Positions 11,620 to 21,678 of a stretch of DNA of 64,000 bases are shown here, piece by piece. The DNA is from Psilocybe azurescens (lineage: Eukaryota; Basidiomycota; Agaricomycetes; Agaricales; Agrocybaceae): the NCBI GenBank assembly GCA_023853785.1, contig JAJIRX010000567.1, positions 1,054,001 to 1,118,000 on the forward strand, in the 5' to 3' direction. The notes beneath the pieces were generated by a model. It searched no databases. It was not told the DNA's origin and saw only the letters and a program-made list of their open reading frames with translations. Numbering within the stretch: the first letter of the stretch is position 1; the number at the start of each line of letters is the position of its first letter. Made by a program: the position numbers and the translations under genes.

Positions 11620-11985
11620 ACACCATACCTGACACGCCTATCTAGTCATCTCCGTCCACCGCCAGGTATTAGAAATATTCTCTATACATATATTTAAGAG
11701 TGAAGGTTATATTACGACCTCTTCCAATATTTCGTGGACAATCTATAATATTTCGTTTCTTACAGTAACGGAATGGTGATTCACTTAGGGTCAGATATTA
11801 CGTAGTGCGACCCCGGCATCGTGAAGCATTTTCTGGACTCCCAATTGAAGTAAAGCGAGCACGTGATAGCTTGGTCAATAAATTACTACCACTGTATTGA
11901 AGTACGTACTACGCTTTCTTACTTTCCACTGACAACAGGTCGCCAGACTGTATTGCAGTGGGATCGAAGGCTATATCCTTGCTGA
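11620..11985. other. intergenic, tandem genes
   Basis: This 366-base gap holds the PIS1 3' UTR (AT-rich) and the presumed promoter of the AAA ATPase gene. No recognisable site was seen. Confidence 0.4.
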
Positions 11986-14900
11986 ATGCGGACCAATCAT
12001 TTCTTGCGCAAGTCGCATGCGTTGCTTAGACAGACTTCAACCGGCGTTCACCCCATTCAACCATCCACCAGTCCGCGTGCCTTGCGGTACAAGCGTCTGG
12101 GACTCGCCGGAAACACTCCTTTAACAAACCGATATCTGTCGTCAAGTGTCCCATCACCAAATGAATCCGAAGAAATCACCACAACTTGGTCTGCAGTGGA
12201 AAATGCTGAAGCAGTGGACGAAACAGTGGAAGCAGCACTGGCAGAACCCATCCTGGAGGACCCGGATAAAACAATCCCAAAACCTCGACGAATACGCAAT
12301 GTAGCCTCGTCTTCCACAAGCCCTAAAGATGGAGATTCTCTTCAATTTCCATCTGGATTAGACGCTGATATTCTCTTCGCACCGCCTCAGAGTCAAACAG
12401 ATTCTCATGCACTTCCTCCGCCTGAAATATTCAATGAGGCGTTGGACAATCTGATGATCACACTCCATCCTCAAAATCAACACAGGGCAATGCTTGCGTC
12501 TGGCACTTCTACTCGGCCCGTCGAACTTACTCTTGGGCTTTACTGTCCCATCGAAGGAGGGGATTATGTGATTGATAGTACTGTTCATGAACTTGCCTTT
12601 CAAACGGGCTCCGAGGTTCTGGTGCTCGATAGCGTGCAGTTAGCAGCTGGAGAGTGGGGGCTTTCGGCAAAGGCATGTGTTCGTACCTTCTACATTTGTT
12701 CAACTAACTAGACAATTATAATATCTCCAGGTGCAAGCGCGTTGAATCTCCCGAATAATCCACTGCATTTCTCCTCACCAACAATATCATCATTACCAAG
12801 TCGCACTGGGAAGACAAAAGAAGATCGGGAAGAAGATACCGAGGAAGATGATGGATCGCAAGTCATGTTTGCGACTCCTACTAAGTTGTCTTTTACCTTG
12901 CCGAAGGTCTTATCCTCTTCCGTTGGACGCAATCTATTGACCGCAAGCACTCGAAAGCCCGCTTCTCCCTCAAAGTTGGAGACCTTCTTCGAAGCTCTTG
13001 TCAATATGCCGATTCCTACAGAAGAGACGGGGGAATCCTCATCTGCTGCAAAAAATCGCCCGCGACTCATTTACATTCGCGATTTCCCAACACTAGCTGC
13101 ATCATCTTCTATATGGTACCCTCCTCTACTTGCGGCCGTGAGGCAGCGACGGAGGAAGATTTTGTCACGTGTTTCAAACACAACTTCATCCCCAGCGACG
13201 ATCATCTTTGGCATGACACCGCCTGTTACACACCCTTGGAGTGGGGGCTCATCAGGGTCTAACAGCAGCAATTTAATGAACCTAATAATGAGCCGCAACG
13301 CATCCTCCAGCTCCTCACAAGTGACGCTTGGCGGGAAAGGCGAGAATGCCCAAGATTGGAGCGAGAGTGAAGTAGCCGAGGCTGCAAGGGAGAAGAGACT
13401 CCGTTCGAGACTTCGAAAGTGGGAAAGAAATACGAATTTATTGCATGATGAATTTCCTTCGTTGTCCATCTCGGCAGAGGGCGATAGTTCGTCAAAATCG
13501 AACATCATTGTTATTGGCCAAGACCCCCAAATGTCTTTTGCCTCCGATGTTAGGCTTTGACGTCTCAGACTCTCCGAGCGAGTCAAGCTCGCAGTTCTTC
13601 CGGGCATCTGTACTTGTGCCAAGATCACGCTCAATGTCTAAAGAACGCGAAACGCGCATTGCCAGGAGAAGAGAAATCAACGAGCTTACTATGCGGATGG
13701 GAGTAGGTGCTATTGGAGGTACAATCGAAGCAAACTCTGCATCCTCGGAATATGCGATATCAGAACCTTCAGACACTTCATCTTCAGCGACAAACCCACT
13801 ACTAGAGTCTATCTGGGAAAATTGGGGAAACAAGATCGAATCTTGGTCAGATGTCCGCAAAATATCTGATCGCGCTATGGGGAGTGTAATGGCTTCTCAA
13901 AATGCATTCAATGATCATGAAAAAGCGACACTCGCACCTACTGTTGTACCATGGTCAGCAATTCAGAAAGCGTGGAGGTCGTGTCATTCCATGAATGAAA
14001 CGAGGAAGAATTGGATGAAAGAAACAATGGGTAGTCCATCGGTGGCCGATAATATGGACGGGGAGAAAGAAAAGATTTTAAATGCTGGATCTGAGGCTGA
14101 CAAGGTTGTCGAGAGCATCAAGAGTGATCCAGATCTGGACCAGCATGAAGCCCGACTGTTGCCTTGCATTGTTGATTCTGGTGAGTGCATATGTTGCTTG
14201 TTCTCGTTCTAATGTTAAATATCTTGCAGTGTCAATAACAACAACTTTCAATCAAGTCCATCTACCTAGTCATACGATAGACTCCATTCGCACAATTGTT
14301 TCTCTGCCTTTGCTTCATCCTCATGCTTTCCAACAAGGTATCCTCAAGGAGCACAGTATGACAGGCTGCCTTCTCTTTGGTCCTCCTGGAACAGGTAAAA
14401 CTTTGGCGGTACGAGCTCTAGCTAAGGAAGCAGGGTGTCGCATGCTTGCAGTATCTCCTTCCGACGTCATGGATATGGTGCGTTATTTTTTTGTTATTTA
14501 CATCGGTCACATCCTCATCACCTTTCTTGTAGTATGTGGGAGAAGGAGAAAAGCTTGTACGGGCAGTTTTCACCCTTGCTCGTAAACTATCCCCATGCGT
14601 GGTGTTCTTAGACGAGATCGATGCCTTGTTCGGTGCACGCATGTCTGCTCGCGACAGTGGAAGTGCTTTTGCTCATCGCGGTATCATCACCGAATTCATG
14701 CAGGAAATGGATGGCCTCAAGTCTTCCAAGGAAGATAATGTCATTGTCATCGGCGCTACGAACAGACCCTTTGATCTCGATGATGCCGTGCTTCGTCGAC
14801 TTCCCCGCCGCTTGCTCGTTGACCTTCCAGGCGAAAAAGAACGAAAAGGTACTTTATATTTTTATCCGATGATCTTCAAATTAGTTCATGATTTTGTTCA

Positions 14901-15606
14901 GAAATATTGAAAATTCTTCTGCGAGACGAAATTCTGGCAGATGATCTTAATATTGATGTGTTGGCTAAGAAAACAGACGGTTTTTCTGGATCGGATCTTA
15001 AACGTGAGCATATGTTGTTAAGTATACTTATCCGTGACAGTGCTAACTTTCGTTTTTGCAGATTTATGTGTCTCTGCTGCTCTTGATTCAGTCAAAGAGC
15101 ATATGCAACTGCCTTGGGCGTCAAGACATAACCCAATTGCATCATTGAAACCCTTTGTTCCTCTCGATACCGTTTTGTCAAGTCCGCTAAAAGACTCGCT
15201 TCCCGATGTGCCAACTTTGACTGAGACTGAACCCTCGATAAGAGCACCATCCGAGGAAGTCGTCTTGTCCATCAAGGAGCGAGATGCCCCGGCACAAGAA
15301 GTGGTCCTTCCGCTTGCAAAAGACCCAGTTGTTGACAAGTCAACTCCCTCAAAGACTTCGGAAATGACACCAGAAATTTCTAAGATGCGGACTCTGCATC
15401 TGCACAACTTCACCCAAGCTTTGAAGGAAATTACGCCTTCGTCTTCGGAGTCTCTCGGAAGTCTCGCAGATCTGAGGAAATGGAATGACGAGTTCGGGGA
15501 AGGACGCAGAGATCGGAAAAAGCACCAGGTCTGGGGCAAGGGACGCTTCGGGTTCATAGACAATCACAAGGACCAACTTGGAGACGCCAGAGTTTCCAAG
15601 GAATAA
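11986..15606 (+). CDS. AAA+ ATPase of the Msp1/katanin-like clade, probably mitochondrial
   Basis: This is a large protein of about 1,050 residues with one AAA module near the C-terminus. The N-terminus [20 protein letters not shown] is basic, Ser/Thr-rich and lacks acids, like a mitochondrial presequence. A long Ser-rich region follows. The ATPase core has Walker [19 protein letters not shown], Walker [17 protein letters not shown], sensor 1 [12 protein letters not shown], a RRLPRR arginine-finger region and [18 protein letters not shown]. These are features of the meiotic clade (Msp1, katanin, spastin). The tail ends [20 protein letters not shown]. It is not a simple Msp1: it is about three times longer and has no N-terminal membrane anchor I can see. 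The run of five C at 13524-13528 breaks the frame. Four C join [19 protein letters not shown] and keep the frame open. The closest functional class is uncertain. Confidence 0.82.
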
Positions 15607-15719
15607 TTATCATTAACGACTAAATCATGAACTTTCAGAAAGTAAAATATAGTATATAATATTGAGTACAGTATTTCGCTACATTAGAAAGTGAAACAAT
15701 CCACCCCGCACTTGTACTA

Positions 15720-17026
15720 TCAACGTCTCGTACTTCTACGGGGCCTCTGAGTTGCTTGTGTTGGTGCCTGCTGAATATCTTCCTCATCCTCTTCGTTGTC
15801 TACTTCCATATCAGCCTCACGTCGTTGTTCCTTTTTTACGTTCCCTCGGGCGGCCTTCTTAGGAGGCGGAGGGTCTTGCGAAGGCTGCTCCGGTTCCTCC
15901 TCGGTATCCTCTTCATCACTTGGAGTGATAGTCCGAGTGCGTCTTCTGCCGTCTCCAGCATAGGCACCTTCCCCAACTGGTAGCAAGGGCTTATCTTTCG
16001 CACCCCTGGGCCAAGCAGTGCTGCACGACGGGCAGGTATCATGTCTGCGTCGATAATTTGCGAAGCAGTGGAAGTGCAGTCGAGTTTTGCAGTTTACAGT
16101 ATGGCATGCGATCCCGCGAGTCATGATCTATTAACCAGTTAGATAAAAAGTGAGAGTGAGAGAAAGAGGGTGTTGCGTACATCCAAGCAAATTGTACATT
16201 CAAGAATCTCATCAGGGTAATTAGATTTGAGGTAAGGAAGTAGTTCTAGAAGGGAACGGGTGGAGAGAGAATAATGGCCAGCCCTGACGATAAGACGCAT
16301 ATCAGCAACTAAAAATCGACATGTTTCAAAACTGCGCGTACTTGCTTCTCAGTAACCATCCTTTTTGTACGAAGCTCGTGAGGATGACCTCTGCTTGCAT
16401 TTTGGTCATGGAAGTCAGCCCAACTAAAGCGGGCTCTCTAAGGGCAGCCATGTCAGAGATTACATACGCTTCACGAGGAGCCAGCATGATCTGTTCCACC
16501 TATTGGTTAAAGGATATCTCATTGAGCAAATAGCTGTCATAAAACGATATTGAATCTTACGATCGCCTTGAAAAATGTGATCTCGGCAGGTGTGTATTCG
16601 GTAGCCAGCTGAGCGATCTCGTCTCCTTTACTATTCACCTAAAGAAGTTAGCAGGTTTCGAGTAAGCTTTGAGTACCTGACTTGCAAGGGAGAAGTTGAC
16701 TTGCCAATGCATACATCTCTTTCCCTGACGACTCATCGTGCAGGGCACGGAACTCGAGGTCCAATTTATCCAGAGATTTGTTGATTTTGGAGACAAAGCC
16801 CTCCCAAGCGTCCTTTTCCTTAGAGTGACGTACATTCAAGGCATCGTTGGATTCTAAAAGACTGATGCATCAATCGATTTGAACGCGACGAGAGTCGAGG
16901 AGGGTGCATACCATTCACAGCTTTGATGCATTTTCCCCAAATGACTTGAGCTAACTGGCTCGACATGACCCCACGAGAGAGAATAGCTTGGAGAAAAAGG
17001 CGGTCGACATCGCCAGAAGAAACCAT
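15720..17026 (-). CDS. NSE1: SMC5/6 complex subunit Nse1, RING-like ubiquitin ligase
   Basis: Nse1 pairs with a MAGE protein (Nse3) in the nuclear SMC5/6 complex for recombinational repair. The N-terminus MVSSGDVDRLFLQAILSRG begins the winged-helix part, continued by EITFFKAIVEQIM and TKMQAEVILTSFVQKGWL. The variant RING runs from ECTICLD through GIACHTVNCKTRLHFHC to CPSC, in C4HC3 order as in the family. An acidic and basic tail of about 90 residues ending TQRPRRSTRR is longer than in yeast. The start at 17026 follows a perfect MCB at 17102-17107. Introns are short and the frame is intact. Confidence 0.92.
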
Positions 17027-17348
17027 GATACAGAGTGAAAAGAGAGAGTATGTACAAGCGTGGAAGACGCGCGGGGCGTAAAAGACAAATTAGAGTCAAA
17101 GACGCGTCTGTCGCGACTCACGGTCACCAGTTCATTTTGCATTTATTTACCGCGCCAAGTCAAAAGCAAGTCAATCACGTTTCGCCCTCGGCCGCGAAAA
17201 ATCAATTGAAAGTGAACTACAAACTATGTAGGTGCCATGGTACGACAACATCGTGGAGTATTTCGTAAATAAACGTGGAGTTCTAAGTATCGTTGAGTAC
17301 TTCAAGAACCCCTCATGAAGCAACCAAAGGATTTGGCGCTGCGAGAAA
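17027..17348. promoter_or_regulatory. NSE1 promoter and PS synthase 3' flank
   Basis: This gap contains a GC-rich patch at about 17060-17120 with MCB-like sequence, including one perfect ACGCGT. The rest, next to the PS synthase stop, is presumably 3' UTR. Confidence 0.5.
17102..17107. promoter_or_regulatory. MCB element (ACGCGT) upstream of NSE1
   Basis: ACGCGT lies 76 bases upstream of the NSE1 ATG, in the context gacgcgtctgtcgcgact. A near-match, acgcgc, lies around 17069. MCB is the binding site of MBF in yeasts, which switches on DNA-replication and repair genes at G1/S. Use here is an inference. Confidence 0.55.
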
Positions 17349-18186
17349 TTAGGGCTTTGGGACCCTCAAAGTTTTGCTAACCATAGCGGCAGCCCAGAAG
17401 GCGAAGACGAAGCTGACCAAGTGAACTTCTCCGCGCCCTCCCTCTATTCCCCCATAAGGTTGTGGTTCCCCATGGAAGACCTTGTTGTCCTTCTATCCAG
17501 CCTTGCTTTGCCCAGTACGAAAGGACAGCGACCAGGCCGAGTGACGAAGGAATAGGAAGACCTTCGAAATATTTTGCCTTTCCTCCGTTATTCTTGGGGA
17601 TAAGGGCCACCGTTGCGTTAAATCGTGCAAGACGTGCAAGACCACAGCAAATGAACCCGGTGAGAATCACTGTATCAAGGTACGTTCTGAGCCCTACAAC
17701 AAACGCAAGGAGTGCAGGAGCAACTCCGAAAGAGATCTACCCAAAACGACTTGAGATCGAGGGGTTGGAAAAGAAGAAATATACACACTAGGTCCGCTAA
17801 ACTGTCCAGTTCTTGCCCTAGCATGCTGCTTGACTTTCTCCACCTAGCCACTTTGCCATCCAAGAAATCGAACATGAGGCCGGCTAGAGGGAAGACCATT
17901 GCGGTCCAAAGGTAGTCCGGATCGTTCGTCAGGAGATAACGAGCCGATGAAAAAATCGAGAAAAGATCCGCAGACGCCATTCATAATGGTGACAAGGTCC
18001 GCAAGTCGGAAATTCCTGTAGAGATTAAACAGACATTTCTAATTGATATTCTATACAGCGTCTCCACAGCAAATTTGCTCACCTGACAAGAGAAAAATGG
18101 CCATCTGTGTCCTGATATTGGTGAAGAGCCTCGGCTTTGAGCTCATCCATGTCTGGGGCTTTCGTCGAAGGTTTTCGTCGGCTCAT
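17349..18186 (-). CDS. CHO1: phosphatidylserine synthase (CDP-diacylglycerol:serine)
   Basis: The enzyme makes phosphatidylserine from CDP-diacylglycerol and serine in the ER. Exon 1 (ATG at 18186) encodes [40 protein letters not shown] is the classic PssA/Cho1 start of the membrane domain. The signature is complete in [18 protein letters not shown] followed by QELDSLADL, then [18 protein letters not shown] and [13 protein letters not shown]. As read the frame ends in a non-homologous tail at 17377. The run of five C at 17449-17453 is the cause. With four, the tail continues as [16 protein letters not shown] and ends in [11 protein letters not shown] at 17349, matching the usual family end. 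I give the corrected stop. Confidence 0.93.
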
Positions 18187-18379
18187 TAGTGCAGATGGAG
18201 CTGGTTGAAGTTAAAAGGAAAGGGTGCTGGTTGAGAGTGCGTCAGTACTATTCTGGTCACTATTATCGTCACCGACATGTCACAACGTATAACACATGCA
18301 TCAAGACAAGACAGGCAGCGACTTTATAAATAGGTTATTAAATAAACAGCAACTATCAAGTACCTATTACATTCCTTCA

Positions 18380-20160
18380 CTAATCTACAACCATGGCCTC
18401 GCTCGTCTTCTGTAAGTCCATGCTCTTCGCTGCATATTCGTTAGGATGTGTGACACTTTCTCCATTACCTATACCTTGACCTTTGGTCACTCCACTCGAT
18501 GCATGTGTCAATTCAAACACACGAGTGCATGCTACATGGAAATGCTTTGTGTTGACTGCAGCCATTACTTCGCTCAGGTCGGACTGCCGAAGCCCAAGTG
18601 GTGCATATGCCGACAGGAGTGCCGATTGTAAATTTTCTGGGGAATAAGTACGGTATGGGCAACCATGATCTGATGCGCCCTCCATCAGAAGTTGCATACA
18701 ACTATTTTGAAGGATTAGAAACGTTTGAAGGGGGAAACAGAATTTAACAAAACCTTCTTGCGGGATAATTTACCCGTTTGCCCTCCAAGCCATAGTGATG
18801 TCGAATATTGTATTTGTATTTCTTGTTGAATTGATCGTCTGTGAAACTACTGAAAGATTTACGCCAGAAGGCCACAGATTCTTCAACCGACAGTCCCAGA
18901 ACCTAGGATTAACCAAGATGAGAGTCGCTTACAAGATGTGTGTAGAATCACCTCACCTTCAAAAACAATCCATATTGTTGGCGTCCATGATGTTTCAAGT
19001 GGTGGTCCTTCTGCAAAGTACTATGCAAGGTTCTCATACATAGTGGGAAGTGTTTCTTCGCTAGATCGTCGACTTGCTCAGCTTTGATTTCATCAGAATT
19101 TGTTTGGCCAGAATTGTTTGCCCAATCTGAGGAAATACCGGACATGAATCCTTGAGATAGATTATTGAGAATCGGCATAATGCGCGTATCCTCATCCAAG
19201 CGTGGAAGTAAACGGGCAGTTGTCTGTAAACAATTGAATGAGTTACCCCGACAAAACCTAGATCCACAACATACCTCCAATGCCTTTTCTAACCGAACCT
19301 CAAATTCCTGAAATACAATACTGGACAGCTCACGACTGGGAACATATGCCCATCCACCTTTCAACAGCACCTTTCGCTTCTCCACTAGATCTGGAACACG
19401 TGTCCATTTGACCTAGGTCTGTGTCAGTGGATGTGGAGTTGAACCGCAACGAGCAGTACCCACTTTGTAGTATTTTTCTGACTTGCGATCTGCGCTCAGG
19501 TTCACCATCCTGCGTTCATCATCCTCGACCTAGACTTGTTCAAAAATTGGGATCGCAAATCTCGGAGACGACTTACTGGTATCCAATTAAAATCTCGTGA
19601 ATTGAGAAAGGCCTCTCGCTCGGCGGCGATATCTTGTTCATAACGAATCCTGAAAAGTATCGTCTCCGCCTTGATAAACCTGCGCCTTAGGTCTTCCCTG
19701 TTCTTTAAATAAGCGAGTATCATGCTGCTAGACCAGGCATCACATACGAACGACAGAAAGCCAATCTGAGGACGAAATGGCTGAGGTGATCTCTTCGTCT
19801 TTCAGCGTCGCAATTAGGATTTTTGGTGAGGGTAGGACTTAAAGGGAGATATTTCGAGCATTGGGCAGAAGTCACTGATTTGGATTCTTCCCAAGACCTA
19901 TTGCGGGCGGCAGATGATTCAATTTCTGCAAGTATACGAAGGCGATCCAAAGCAGAAGTCTCAAAATCTTCTATGGTAACATCGAATATAGGTGGGTCAT
20001 CGTAGCTATACGGTTGTGGTTGTTGGGATCGGTGTGTCGAATCGAAGAGAATTAGAAGTAGAACTCACAAGTTGAGAGTGAACGGGTATTTGAGAGTACC
20101 GTAGTTTTCGACTTGGGGCAAGAAGTTATCATTTGACGTGTTTTTCCCTCCTTTAAACAT
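18380..20160 (-). CDS. PRI2: DNA primase large subunit
   Basis: This regulatory subunit of primase (p58) helps start RNA primers within the Pol alpha-primase complex. The N-terminus (ATG 20160) gives YPFTLNLYDDPPIFDVTIED and DRLRILAEIE. IPVSRLRD-like and VKWTRVPDLVEKRKVLLKGG segments follow. The four 4Fe-4S cysteines appear in order: PLCMRTLH, ARSCMQLLMEGASDHG, GCPYRTYSPENLQ and HVACTRVFELTH, with ESVTHPNEYAAKS after. GLEGKRVNYPAR matches the conserved YNIRH-YG helix region. The frame is intact over several exons. The gene is divergent from CSM3 with only 167 bases between the two ATGs. Confidence 0.95.
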
Positions 20161-20327
20161 GGCTGATAGAGGTCCGTAGAGATATGAGAAGAAACAAGAC
20201 AGTGATGGTGAGAGTACAGTTGGAAGCGAGGCACGCGTCGCGTCGACGCGTTAATGTATTTTGTCACACTTCGGTCACACTTCACACACAGATTAACCGA
20301 GTAAATAACTGTAAATAACGCGCTCTA
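20161..20327. promoter_or_regulatory. bidirectional PRI2/CSM3 promoter
   Basis: This 167-base region separates the ATGs of two divergent replication genes. It contains two MCB boxes and little else, so both genes very likely share it. Confidence 0.7.
20233..20251. promoter_or_regulatory. twin MCB elements (ACGCGT x2)
   Basis: Perfect ACGCGT copies lie at 20233-20238 and 20246-20251, spaced by cgcgtcg. The arrangement is 73 bases from the PRI2 ATG and 77 from the CSM3 ATG, nearly central. In yeasts such pairs bind MBF. By chance a 6-mer would be expected about once per 4 kb, so two in 19 bases between replication genes is notable. Confidence 0.75.
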
Positions 20328-21601
20328 ATGGACACTTCACTCGACAGCATATGGGACGAGCCCATAGTTCAGGACTCCCCTAAACGAGCGAATAAAACTC
20401 AACGAGGCGACGACGACGACAGAACTTCAAGAAAGCCTGCAAAACGCCCTCGGCAGACTTTGTTTCTTGCCGATTCGGATGACGATGTCGAAGTACCAGC
20501 CAGTAGGACTGTACAAAGAGCACCTCCAGCCCAAGATGTAGACATCGACGCGCTTTTCGCCGAGTTCGATGATGATGATGATGATTCGATGGGATTCAAG
20601 CCTCTTCCACCACGTCTCAATGAAGCAGAGCTAACGCGACAAGCCGAGGAGCGCGCCAGAAATACAGCACCTTCATATACCCCCATCAGATATTGCCGAG
20701 CAGCTCTCCTTCACGAGACACTGGGAGCCCGAATAAAAATAAAGGCAACAAAGACGAAAAAGAGAAAGACGAGAAAAAGGAACCTCGCAGACTTGCGAAA
20801 CTGGACGAAAATCGACTACTTGGGCCATCTGGATTTCCCCAGCTTATTAAAATGACAAAGAACTTCAAAATTAAAGGGAAAGGCCACGAAGTGAGCTACC
20901 AAATTCTATATCTGATACCGTACTTTGCTCATCTTACCAGGCAACAGACTTGAAACGGCTACTCCAGCAGTATCAATACTGGACGCATCAATTATACCCA
21001 AAAACCCAGTTCCGAGATACAGTCCAACGTGTCGAAAAGCTATGCCATTCTCGCCGAATGAATGTAAGTTAGGCTTATATCAGCCCCACCCTTTCTAAGT
21101 CTCAAAAATATTTCCAAGATTGCGCTGTCGGTATGGCGCGATGAGGCACACGGACGCCCAAGTACACAGAAAGATGACAGCGACGAGGAGGAAGGTGGAG
21201 ACGAAAATGCGATTCTGCCTCGCTCATCACCCTCTGGCGGATCTTCTTCGCCTCTTTCTGGGCCTGCATCTGAAGTAGACATGTTTGATCGACCCCAACA
21301 ACAGACCTTTGTCACTCCGCAGAGTTTTAGTCGCGAGGAAGACGAACAAGAAGATTTCTGGCAATCCTTAGATGAATTCAACCACAATTCATCTGAGTCT
21401 CTGCCAGCTCCAACGACGGCCGCCAATTCTTCCATGGACGAGGATGAAGATATGTGGGATATTATAGATGGGGTTGAAAAAGCGGAACAAGCTGCCAAAG
21501 AATCAACAGCGCCTTCCATTATGGGTGCTGTGGCGACTACAGAGCCACCAGGAAACATTAATCCGGTAGACGACGACGACTGGGATGATATGTATCTATA
21601 G
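20328..21601 (+). CDS. CSM3: replication fork protection protein, Csm3/Swi3/TIPIN family
   Basis: The protein pairs with Tof1/Swi1 (Timeless) to stabilise stalled forks. It begins MDTSLDSIWDEPIVQ, then acidic tracts (DIDALFAEFDDDDDD). The Swi3 domain is LAKLDENRLLGPSGFPQLIK, KMTKNFKIKGKGHE, then after an intron ATDLKRLLQQYQYWTHQLYP and VQRVEKLCHSRRM. The C-terminal third is acidic with DMFDRP, DFWQSLDEF and a final DDDDWDDMYL. As read the frame is lost at five C (20680-20684). Six C join APSYTPHQILPSSSPSRD to the Swi3 domain. Two short introns follow (gtgagc, gtaagt). Confidence 0.9.
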
Positions 21602-21678
21602 AGTGGATGTAAACCCGATTCATTGTTATATACATGTATAGCTATCAATATAATTACAACCAAAACAGTGAAATTATT

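Noticed and set aside
13071..13634. Long minus-strand open frame inside the AAA ATPase gene
   Set aside because: It is the shadow of Ser-rich codons of the real gene. No conserved motif is visible.
15018..15563. 181-codon minus-strand open frame antisense to the AAA ATPase tail
   Set aside because: Same reason: the sense strand continues a conserved protein.
21040..21663. 207-codon minus-strand open frame antisense to CSM3
   Set aside because: Its Ser-rich sequence mirrors the acidic codons of CSM3, as expected for an antisense shadow.
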